Assembly (NCBI RefSeq): GCF_002201575.2
Contig: NC_058406.1
Coordinates: 122,318,065 to 122,382,064 of the forward strand
Source: Neomonachus schauinslandi
Lineage: Eukaryota; Chordata; Mammalia; Carnivora; Phocidae
DNA: 64,000 nucleotides
Direction: 5' to 3'
The translations under genes and the position numbers were made by a program. The notes beneath the pieces are model-generated. The model had not been told where the DNA came from. It saw only the letters and a program-made list of their open reading frames with translations, and did no database searches. Below are positions 25,201-37,200 of the stretch, in pieces (position 1 is the first letter of the stretch; each line of letters opens with the position of its first letter).

Positions 25201-28200
25201 CAGTTTTAAAAAAATGACCATACTATTCAGAAATATGAGTGACTGAGTCTTGGCTAGAATACTGGATTTAGTGTTGTTTACACAGGTATACTGCTTGGCT
25301 TACTGTATGTCACTATATTAAAATACAGAAATTTTGCTTTCAGTTTTTCTTATTATGGCAGGAATTGGTAGAAAAAGAATTATTAAATCTGTAAGTAAAA
25401 GCTAGAGATTATTATTTTGCTGTGCTGCTTTTAACAATACATGTTTTGCATTGGGCTGTAAACAAATGCTGGTAAAATAGACTTGAGTCTATTTACTGTT
25501 ACACCCTTTTTGGCAAGAAACTGAGAGAATCATGGTTCCTAATAACAGTGTGTTTATTTTATGAAAAGTCACATTAGGACAAAGTTAATTCTAATATTTT
25601 ATTCTAGGTATTTCAACTTTTATACAAGCTTTGTGTTTTTCATGCATTTTATTAAATCAATCAATTTTCTTGGTACAGTTTTACATTATCAGAATATTTA
25701 AAATTATCTCAAGTTACTGTAGTAAAATTCTTGAAATATAACTGAATTTTGGATAATTTAAATTGTATCAGATGTTGAATTAAACTTCTTAAAATCAGTA
25801 AAAATACAATGCTACTACTGGATTTTTGCTCTGGATGAAATGTTTTTCATACTTTCTGAAAGGAATTTGGATACTTACAAATCTATAAGCACTAACTTTA
25901 CTTTTAAATTTTATAATGCCCTTGACTTTGAAAAAAATTTTTTTCTCTTCATTGTATTTTTCTTTTTTTCCCCCTACTAACAATAGCTGTGGTAGGACAG
26001 GACCTTGCTGGAACGTTCAGTAAGTTGGCTTTGTCTTTTTCAGACTTCCCTAGGTCGTCCATGCATGTTAGTAGCGGCATCTAAATCGTGCTTCCAGCGG
26101 TTCCATGCCGTCAGCCCCCTTGCCTGCACTGATTGCACCTGAACTGTCCTGCCATTCCATGCCTGTTATTCAGTGCACAGTTCAGCAGCAACTGAAATGC
26201 CTTAAAAAAAAGACTAGTGTTACTATTTTTCGCTTTTATTTTGTCTTTTGGGTGAGTTTGGTTTCCTCAGGGACTTATTTAGGCTTTTTTTTTTTAATGG
26301 CATAAATCAGTGTTATGTAGATACATGACTTGATGTATCTACATTAGATGACTAACAAAGATGACTTTGTTTTGTGGGGCAGGATGTCCATTAGAAATGA
26401 TACAGATATGATCAGTTCTGGAATTGGTTCTTGACAGTATCTTAACGTTTTCATCTCATTGAGCACATGTTATAGACATGGTATTATTTCAGTGATTACA
26501 TATAATCATTTCTTAGTAAGATTATAAACTAAATCCATGGAAAATTTTGGTGTGTGTTTTTAAGTTTATGCAGAAAGCAACATTTCATGTTTTATGTGGG
26601 AAGTATTACATATGTAAAATTAAGATACATTGTTTAATCTTTATGTTATAAAATACTCTGAAAAGCTGTCACAAAATGGGTTAACTTTGATATTTTTAAG
26701 TATTTATTTTTAGGAAAGTATCATTTTGCTTCCTTTTATAAACAAATATCTAGGAAGAAAACTGCAATTTTTGTAACTTGTGGGAAGGGAAGAAGTCTTG
26801 AGGTCAAAACTTAATTTTATTTGTTTTAATATACCTCACTTCCTACAAACTAGAACTGTATTGCAGTAAGATTTTATTTTCTGGAATAGTTACAATCAGA
26901 TTGATCTTCATAAACTCTAGCACCTTAGGAAGGTACCATTCAGGTTTTACTTTTTTGATCTTTCACTTTCACAAAACAGCCCATTAAATACTGTATCTTC
27001 TGGGAGCTTCCACGGGACTTAGGGACCTTTTGTTTAAGGATCTCCATGTAACCTACTTGGAATCTCCCTATTACAATGTTATGGGAATATTAATACATTA
27101 TTCTGTTTTCAGTAATGGATGGGAATAATATTACCAGATTTCTCTGTCTCTTGATCGGAGATGTGATGCCCAATTATGTTAAGTTATATAAGATACCTAT
27201 TGACTGAATATCTGTGTGTTTATTGACTTACTAGGATAAATTTCTGAAATGTAACGGGGAAAAGTAGAAAAGTCTTTTTGATTTTTCTTTGATCATATCC
27301 CTTGACAGTGTACTTCCTGAAGTGTTTAATTTTTTTTTCCTTATGGCCACAGTTACTCCACTACGTGCTTTAAAACATTTGTATTTTGAAAGGCTTTTCA
27401 CCTTAATTCCATTATTAGTTTTTGTTTTTTTTGTTTTTGCCCAGGATTAGATTCTTAAATATTTACCCTTTTAAAGCTTACCCTTTCCCTGTTGCCTGTA
27501 CCCTTGTCCTCCCCAAAAGCCATAATTTAAGGCATTTTAAATACTTGATATTCTTAGTATGGTATTAAAATGTCAGTTTTCTAATGCTACTTTATTAAGC
27601 TGACAATGTTAGGTAATTATGTCAGAATGGGTGCACATACCAGCAGCCAGTATGTTCAATTAAAATTTTATTCATAATATTAAAGACATTTTGAATTTTT
27701 AACTGTTTCAATATTAATGTGTTTGCAAGGTATATTTGACATTTGAGGAAAAAGCATTACATTTAAGTGTAGCTTCCAAAAGTTTGATCTGACAATGATA
27801 GTATTAAAGAAGGTTCAAACAAAGCATGGGTTACAGCAGAACCTTTTTTTTTTTTAAGATTTTGTTTGTTTGAGAGAGAGAGAGCATGAGCATGAATCAG
27901 GGGGAAGGGGCAGAGGAAGAGGGAAAAGCAGACTCCCTGCTGAGCAGGGAGGCCAACAGGGCTCCATCCCAGGACCAAGGGATCATGACCTGAACCAAAG
28001 GCAGACACTCTTAACCGACTGAGGCACCCAGGCGCCCCTAGAACCTTTCTGATAAATACATTAATAAGTAAATCTCTTTGGCCTTTTTAACTTTTTTCTT
28101 CAATTAAAAAGTCTATTTGCTCATTTATGTAAAGCTCACTGTTACTAATTTTTAGGAAGTATTAATCTGGTAACTTCATTTTAAAATTATATTCATTGGC

Positions 28201-31200
28201 CATCTGGCTCTGAGGCATTACAGTTATTAAAAAACAAATTTAATTCAATTAAATTATCTTTCCTTTTTTTAAGTAAATTTCAGAACTTTCATGCTTTTTC
28301 ATTGTATTTCAGAATATTCTGTTCATTTATGTGGTTAAGGTTAGCTAGAGAATTCTGTTCTACTGCTATTACTATTTTTTGTTCTTTATAGTTAATACTT
28401 TTATTTAAAAATCATGATTTAAGGATTTTTATTTTTTTAAAGATTTTATTTATTTGAGAGAGAGCATGAGCGGGGGGGGGGGGCAGAAGGACAGGGAGAA
28501 GCAGGGAGCCTGATGGAGGGCTCGAACCCAGGACCCTGGCATCATGACCCATGCCGAAGGCAGATGCCTAACCGACTGAGCCATCCAGGTGCCCCAATTT
28601 AAGGATTTTTTAAAAAAATGTATTTTCAGCATTTTAATAGCATATCTATATAATGCCCATTTTTAAATTTAATATCCATTTAAAAATATTCCCAGGTTTA
28701 GCACAAATTGGTCACTTGTTATTGTTACTATACTTTTTTTAACTAAATCTTTTCAGAAAAGTTGATTTTTAATGCTTAAATTATAAAAATTTTCATAATG
28801 TTTTAGGATAAACAAGTTTTTACATGCTTGTTTGTTGGCTTGTACTTAAAGCCAGTCTCATTTGATCTGTAAAATAAAAATTGAATAAAGTTAAATTATA
28901 ATTCAGAGATTGTCATACATTCCTAGGCAACAGGAATGGTCCTTTTACTAAGGTCCCTTTTGTGGGGACCTTCAATGTCTTAGAAACTGTCTATGTGGTT
29001 GTAACACCAGAGCTGATGATTTTCCTTTCAGTGATTAAATAAGTTTTATTCTAACATCTTGGTGCCAAAGAATTTCCTTATAACTTACAGCTTACCAGCC
29101 CTACAACAGAATGGAGCCCAAACCATCCAGGAGAGGATGCAGTGGTGTCTTTTGCTGATGTTGGATGGGTAGCCAAAGAAGAAGGAGAGTGTTCAACAAG
29201 ACGAAGGTTAGTCTGGAAGGCTATCAGAACTGGGATGCAGTATTTATTTATAGAAGGTGATATCTTTGCAGTATTCCTTTTAATAATATGATCTCTGGTA
29301 ACTAAGCCAGCTATTTTTCTCAAATAGTCTTATTTTCTGTTCATTTTAAAGATTCAGATAGTATTTTATAAAGTTCCTAGAGACATATAACTGTGTCTTA
29401 TTAAGTCCTTATGAATCATAGAATTGCCTGCCCTTCAGAAGTTTAATATGAAACTAAAAGGAACGATCATAAATATGTTATAATGGCTTTATTGGGGCAG
29501 AGGACCTGTGAGTCATATTAGGGAATTGGTGTAATTACTGGAGAATGCTTCCCAAAAGTTGTGTCAAGATGAGTTTTGTTTCAAAGGACATGATGTGTAA
29601 GAGTTAGATGCTTCCATTTATTTGAAAGAGCCTGAATAAATTATTGACTATACTTCAGTCTAATAAAGTCATGCAGCATATTCAACTCTTCATTCTTATT
29701 AGGCCTCAAAGATACGGAGATAAAACAAGACACTGATTTCCAGGAATATTTCTTGTGCTAGAGGAGATTAAAAAGGAATTCAATACTATAAAGTTACTAA
29801 GTAAATATAGAAGGCCACTGTGGGATGAGAGAGGTTTGTCAAGGCTTCTCAGAGGAGAGAGAGGATCCTAAAGCTGAGGAAGGACAACCAGCAAAGGTAG
29901 GAGAGTTTCATGGAAGGCAGTAAACTAATGATCAGTGTCAAATACTAGGCTAGGTAAACAAAAAAACGAGCAAGTTTCAATTTTGTTTTGCAGTTGGAAG
30001 ATTATCATTGACTTTAGCAAGAGTAATTTCATTTGAGTAGTATTAGCTGGATAAAATAAGAATCAAGGAATCCAAGAGCAAAGAAGGAATTTGATTTGAA
30101 TGACAAGTAGAAGTGAGGACATAGTAGTAGATGAACACAGACCAGGTATTGCAGGATTAGCAGGTAAAGAGTGTTTCTTTTTAAAGATGTTCATTTTATT
30201 TTATTTTATTTTTAAGATTTTATTTATTCATTGAGACACAGATATATATATATATAGAGAGAGAAAGCATGAGCGGGGGGGAGGCAGAGGGAGAGGGAGA
30301 AGCATGTGGGGCTCGATCCCAGGACCCTGGAATCATGACCTGAGCCAAAGGCAGACGCCCAACCATCTGAGGCACCCAGGCGCCCCATTCATTTTATTTT
30401 TTTAGTAAACTTTTTGAGATAATAATAGATTTTTCATATACAGTTGTAAGAAATGATAGATACATTTCCTGTACTCTTTACCCAGTTTTTTCCAGTGGCA
30501 ACATCCAGCAAAACTGGTACAGTATCACAAGCAGGATGTTGACATTGATAAAAGTCAAGATGCAGAACATTTTTGTATCCCAGTTCTCCCTCATGTTGTT
30601 CTCTTATAGCCACACCCACTTCCCTTCCCTCTCCAACCCCTCCTTAATCTATGGCAGCTATTTAGCCTGTTCTCCATTTTCATAATTTTGTCATTTCAAG
30701 AATGTTATATAAATTGCGGGCGCCTGGGTGGCTCAGTCGTTAAGCGTCTGCCTTCGGCTCAGGTCATGTCCTGGGATCGAGTCCCACATCAGGCTCCCTG
30801 CTCGGCAAGAAGCCTGCTTCTCCCTCTCCCATTCCCCCTGCTTGTGTTCGTGCTCTCGCTATTTCTCTATCAAATAAATAAATAAAATCTTAAAAAAAAA
30901 AAAAAAGAATGTTATATAAATTGAATCATATAGTATGCAACCTTTTGGGACAGGCTTTTTTCACCAAGCATAATTCTCTAGTGATTTGTCCAGATTGTTG
31001 TATCAGTAGTCTTCTTTTTTCCTTTTTAGGGCTGAGTAGTATTCCTTGGTATGGGTGGACCACAGTTTGTTTAACCATGCACCAGTTGATGGACATCTGG
31101 ATTGATTCCAGTTTTTGGCTATTATGAATAAAGTTGCTATGAACATTTGTGAACTGGATTTTGAGTAAACATAAATTTTTATTTCTCTGGGATGAATGCC

Positions 31201-34200
31201 TGTGAGTGCAGTTGGTGGGTCATCTCAGTCAGGAGATAGTTGCATGTTTATGTTTTAAGAAACTGACAGACTGTTTTCCGGAGTGGCTATACCCTTTTAC
31301 ATTCCTACTAGTAATGTATGGCTTATCCAGATGCATCCTCATCAATCTTTGCTGTTGTCATTCTTTTTTTTTTGCCAATCGAGTAGTTGTGTAGCTACGA
31401 AGTTGTGTACTTCATTGTGGTTTTCATCTGTGTTTCCTTAATGGCTCATGATGTTGAACATCTTTTCAAGAGCTTATTTGCCATCTTTATTATCCTTTTG
31501 GATAAAGTGTTCTCTTCATGTCTTGTGCCCATTTTTTAATTGGAGTTTTTTTCAAGAGCTCTTGATGTATTTTAGATATGAGTTCTTGTCAGGTATGTAG
31601 TTTGTAAACCTTTCTCCCACATGTAATGGGACAAGTGAAAGCTTGTCTTTTCATCTATTTAACAGTCTTTCATAAAGCAAAAGCTTTTAATTTTGCTAAT
31701 GTCCAATTTACCAGTTTTTTTCTTTTATGGATCATGCTTTTGCTGTCAGTGTTAAGAACTCTGGGCCTAGTGTGAGAGTCTCAGGTTTTCTCTCTCTCTT
31801 TCTCTCTGTTTTAAGTCTGTCCTTTAATTATTAGATCAACCAAAAGAACGAGGAGGAGTGGTGGGAAATTTTCCCTCCCAGACACCACCTTCTTTACAGC
31901 ACAGGCAATGCATTACACAGTATAAATGTAAACTATCATAAAGAATATTTATTTCCTGTGGAAAGTTACTTTCCTTTTGAGTTCAGATTGCAAGTTAGGT
32001 TAAGACAAGTGAAAGGAAACAAAATGTTAGCTTATTGAGAGAAACAATCTATTTCCATTGCTTTTGGCAAATCATAAACAAGGTCTGAAATAAAGAATTA
32101 TGTGTTTGAAAAAAATTATGAAGATGGTAAATTGGTGTTTCCATGCTTTTTTTTTTTTCCTGTATGAAATCTTCACTGCTTAAAGATAAACTACTTCATT
32201 TCTACAAAGGAATGCCATGAACTTTTAAGACAGGCGCTGTCACACTTTTGTGAACGATCAGAGTAAAAAAGGACATTGTCATGAGAGAAAAATAGACAAC
32301 CAGAGAACTTTAAAGGCATTTAGCTACTCTGCTGTCTTCAATTCGTGTTTTTATATATTCATTGATATAAAAAAAGCAGAGCATGGAGCCTAGGGTGATA
32401 CAAGAAAACAGGCACATTATAATGACCAGGTGAAGGGACAAAGATTCCACTGTCACAGAGAACCTCACATTGCTTAATTTCAATTTAAGGGGTTACTTAA
32501 ATTCATGGCCTTTTGGAAATTTAATGATACGTTTTGGTTCATCAGAACTTGTCAGTTGGCCCCAAGTTGTGCTAATCAACTTTTTTTTTTTTTTTTAAAG
32601 ATTTTATTTATTAGAGCACAAGTGGGGTGAGGGGCAGAGGGAGAAGCAGGCTCCCCGCCGAGCAGGGAGCCTGATATGGGACTTGATTCCAGGACTCCAG
32701 GATCATGACCTGAGCTGAAGGCAAACGCTTAACTGACTGAGCCACCCAGGCACCCCAGCAATCAATTTTTCAATGTCCAACCATTTAATCCTTGAAGAAT
32801 CCTGAAATAGCCATTCTCTCCTCATGACTGTCCCTAGGAAGTGGCAGCAATCCAGAATTTTTCTTTCTGTCCTTGTGCTCCTTTCATCGTGCCCCCTCCG
32901 GTGAGTTTGATGGCATATGTCTGAAGCTTTTGATATTTTCCCTATTCTTCTTTCGTTCTGGTAACCTGTCTAGGTATCCCTGTCTTAAAATGGAAGAAAT
33001 CCTCATGGACTTGCCTTATGGCTTGAACTGGTCCATTTTGTATGATTTTTTTCATTATCTGTTTCACTGGAGGAGACTGTGTGGAGGAGAACATTGGTAT
33101 ATCCTATCTGATTTCTCAGTGTTGGGACATGGCTTTTTTTTTTTTTTTAATTTTATAGTTTTGTTTTACATTTAAGTCTGTGATCCTTTGTCTGGTTTCG
33201 GTGTCAAGGTAATACTAGCTTGATAAAATGAATTGGACAGTGCTTCTCTATATTCTGAAGAGTTGTATAGAATTGGTGTTAATTGTTCTTTAAATATTTT
33301 GTAGTTTTCTCCAGTGAAATCATCTGGGCCTGGAGATTTGTTTTTGGTGTGTTTTAATATTATGAATTCATTTTTCTTAATAAAGTTATAGGACTGTTCT
33401 TTTTTTTTTTTTAAGATTTTATTTATTTATTTATTTGAGAGAGAGAGAATGAGAGACAGAGAGCATGAGGGGAGGAGGGTCAGAGGGAGAAGCAGACTCC
33501 CTGCCGAGCAGGGAGCCCGATGTGGGACTCGATCCCGGGACTCCAGGACCATGACCTGAGCCGAAGGCAGTCGCTTAACCAACTGAGCCACCCAGGCGCC
33601 CCTAGGACTGTTCTATCAGTTTCATTTTGGATGAAATGTAGTAGTTTGTGCTTCTCAGGGAATTGGTCCATTTCATTTAAGTGGTCAAATGTATGTGTAG
33701 TAATTATCTGTAGCATTACCTTATCTAGTTGATGTTTACAAGGTCTGTATTTGTATCCCCGGTTTCATTCCTGATATTAGTAATTTGTACCTTTTCTTTT
33801 TTTGACTTGTCAATTCTATTTATCTTTTCAAAGAATCAGTTCTCTTTTTGTTGATTTTTCTGTTTTTCTGTTTTCAATTTTATTGATTTCTCCTCCTATT
33901 TTCTTCTGGTTGTTTTGAGTTTATTTTGCTCTTTTCTAGGTTTTTAAAGTGGGAGCTTAAATTTTGAGACTTTTTCCTTGTTTCTAATATAGTAGTCCCC
34001 CCTTGTCTGCAGTTTCACTTTCCACAATTTGTTACCCACGGTCAACTGCGGTCCAGAAGCAGATGATCCTCCTCTGACATATTGTCAGAAGGTCAGTAGT
34101 AGCTTAATCCTACAATAATTCTGCATTCACCTCACTTCATCTCATTATGTAGACATTTTGTCATCTGTCATCACAAGAATGGTGAGTACAGTACAATAAG

Positions 34201-37200
34201 ACATGTTGAGAGAGATCACATTCATGTAACTTTTATTACAGTAGATTGTTATAATTGTTCTATTTTATTATTAGTTATTGTTAATCTCTTACTGTGTCTA
34301 CTTTATCATAGGTATATATGTATAGGCAGGAACATAGTATATATAGCATTCAGTATTCTCCAAAGTTTCAGGCTTCCATGGGAGTCTTGGAACGTATTTT
34401 TACATGGATAAGGGGAGACTACTGTAAAACCATTTTAGTGCTATAAATTCCCCCTCAACATTGCTTTAGCTGCACCCAACTTTCAATATATTGTATTTTT
34501 AAAGAAATCCAGCTCACGGTACTCTTTTTTTTTAATTTCCCTTGAGACATCTTTTTTTTTTTTTTTTTAAAGATTTTATTTATTTATTTGACAGAGAGAG
34601 ACACAGTGAGAGCAGGAACACAAGCAGGGGGAGTGGGAGAGGAAGAAGCAGGCTTCCCCGCAGAGCAGGGAGCCCGATATGGGGCTCGATCCCAGGACCC
34701 TGGAATCGTGACCTGAGCCGAAGGCAGACGCTTAATGACTGAGCCACCCAGGCACCCCTTGAGACATCTTCTTTGACCTATGGATTATTTCGAAGTTTGT
34801 TCAGTTTCCAAATGTTTGGAAATTTTGCTGTTATTCCATTATTTAGTTCTAGTTTGATTCTGTTGTGGCCAGAGAACACATGCTATATATTTCCATTCTT
34901 TTAAATTTGTTGAATTTTTTATTTTAATGGTCCCAGATATGGGCCATTTTTGTTTATATTCTGTGGTTACTTGAAAAAAATGTGTATCGTGCCTGGAATA
35001 CCCTATAAATGTCAAATAGATTCCGTTGTTGAATTTTTCTCTATCCTTCCTGATTGTCTAACAGTTGTTGCAAAGGGGGTGTTGAGATCCAGCTATATTT
35101 GTGGGTTTGTGTATTTCTCCTTTCTGTTTTTCACAGTTTTTGCTTTTTATATTTTGAAGTCTGTTTGGTGCATACACATTAGAAATGCTATGTCTTATAA
35201 TTTCACTATTACTTAATGTCCCTCTCTGTTCCAGATCGTTTTCTTTTTCTATTTGTATACTTTCACCCTGCCTGTGTCATTACATTTTTTTTTTTTTTTT
35301 TTTTAAAGATTTTATTTATTTGACACAGAGAGAGACAGTGAGAGCAGGAACACAAGCAGGGGGAGTGGGAGAGGGAGAAGCAGGCCTCCCCGCCAAGCAG
35401 GGAGCCCGATGCGGGACTCGATCCCAGGACCCTGGGATCATGACCTGAGCCGAAGGCAGACGCTTAACGACTGAGCCACCCAGGCGCCCTATGTCATTAC
35501 ATTTGAAGTGAGTTTCTTGTAGACAGCATACTGTTGGGTCATAATTTTTTAATCCACTCTGCCAATCTGTCTTTTAATTGGTGTATATATAAACCATTTA
35601 CATTTATGTAATTTTAGTTACGTTAGAGTTTAAGTCTACTCTTTTTCTCCTATTTTTTTTCTACTTTTCTGTGGGGTACTTAAACATTTTTTTTGGAATC
35701 CCTTTGTGATTTATCTATGTTTTTGAGTGTCTCTCCTTGTAAAGTTCTTTTGGTGATTGATCTAAGTATTACATTGTATATACCTAAACTTATAACATTC
35801 TACTGGTATTGTCATTTTACCAGTTAATCTTCTCTTTTATGTCCCTATATCCTCCTCTGTTTATAATTTTCTTAAAAATTTTCTATGCAGACATTTAGAA
35901 TCACATCAGACAGTATATTTCCTTCAACCATCAAACATAACCTAGAAAACATAATTTAGAAAGAGGAGAAAATAAGTCTACTTACTCACATTTTTGCTGT
36001 GTTTTTCTTTTTGCCTGATGCAGTTTCTCCTTTTACTGCTTGCTTTCTGTTTAGAGAACTCCTTCAGCCATTCTTTTAGGTTAGGTGTGCTTGCTCTAAA
36101 ATTTTTTAGTTTTTTTTTTTTTCTTTCATTTGAGATTTCTTGATTTCCCCAATTTTGAGGAATATATTTGCTGGATATGAGGTTATGAGTTCATAGTTAT
36201 TGTCTTTTAGCACTTGAAAAATGTGCCAGTTTCTTCAGTCCTCCGTGGTTTCAGATGAGAAATCGTCTGTCATTCGAAGAGTTTTTTTCCTCTATAGGTA
36301 GGGTGCCCTTTCTTTCTAGCTGCTTTAAAAATTTCTTGTCTTGGTTTTTAGAAGTTTGAGTAAGATGTTTCTTGGCATTTATTTCTTTGTGTTTAGCCTG
36401 TTTCAGGTTCATTTGGTTTCTTGAATTTTCAAGTTTATGTCTTTTGTCATTATTTCTGTAAATATTTTCTTTAAGTAAGTTGTCTGCCCATTATTTCTTT
36501 AAGTACTTTTTCAGCCTGGCCCTCTTTCTCCCCTCCTTCTAGGACCCTGATAACCCAAATATTAGATCTTTTATAGTCATACAGGTTACTGAGACTGTTC
36601 ATTTTTTTCCTAGTCTGTTTGCTCTTTGCTTTTCAAATTGGATAATTTTTGTTGTTCTATCTCTGTCTTCACCATTCTGTTTTTGATCCTGTCCACTGTG
36701 TTTGCAGTTATTTTACATTTTCTAAAATTTTCATTTCGTTCTCCTTTATATTTTCTCTTTCTTTGCTGAGACTATTTCAAGAATGCTGGTAATAGCTCAT
36801 TGAAACCTTTTTAATCATAGCTTCTTTTTTTAAGATTTTATTTATTTATTTGAGAGAGAGAGAATGAGAAGGGGGGAGGGTCAGAGAGAGAAGCAGACTC
36901 CCCACTGAGCAGGGAGCCCAATGCGGGACTGGTCCTGGGACTCCAGGATCATGACCTGAGCCAGAGGCAGTCGCTTAACTAACTGAGCCACCAGGCTCCC
37001 ATTATAGTTTCTTTATGTCAGATAATTTTAACATCTCTAACTTCTCAGAGTTGGCATCTATTGTCTTTTTCATTCAGTTTATGTTCTTTAGGGTTCTTGG
37101 TATAAGGAGTGATTTTTGATTGAAATCTAGATATTTTTGGTATAGGAGCCTCTGGATCTAAACTTTTCTTTTAGCTGTTTTTCACTGATAGCACTCTGAC

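Larger units (their letters stand above)
18812..29090 (+). other. MTFR1: MTFR1 intron between coding exons 2 and 3
   Basis: 10.3 kb with GT-AG ends. It contains SINEs (20469, 24567, 24984, 27848, 28431), a truncated L1 (21778-22825), a MER5A-like element (23139-23365), MIR-like pieces, and a candidate cryptic exon at 26044-26251. Nothing recognised at 18812-20457, 20670-21299, 22826-23138, 23366-23929, 24131-24555, 25210-25984, 26252-27837, 28049-28416 and 28611-29090. Confidence 0.8.

Noticed and set aside
32873..33175. 100-codon + strand frame
   Set aside because: It is antisense to the TINAG pseudogene and has no meaning of its own.
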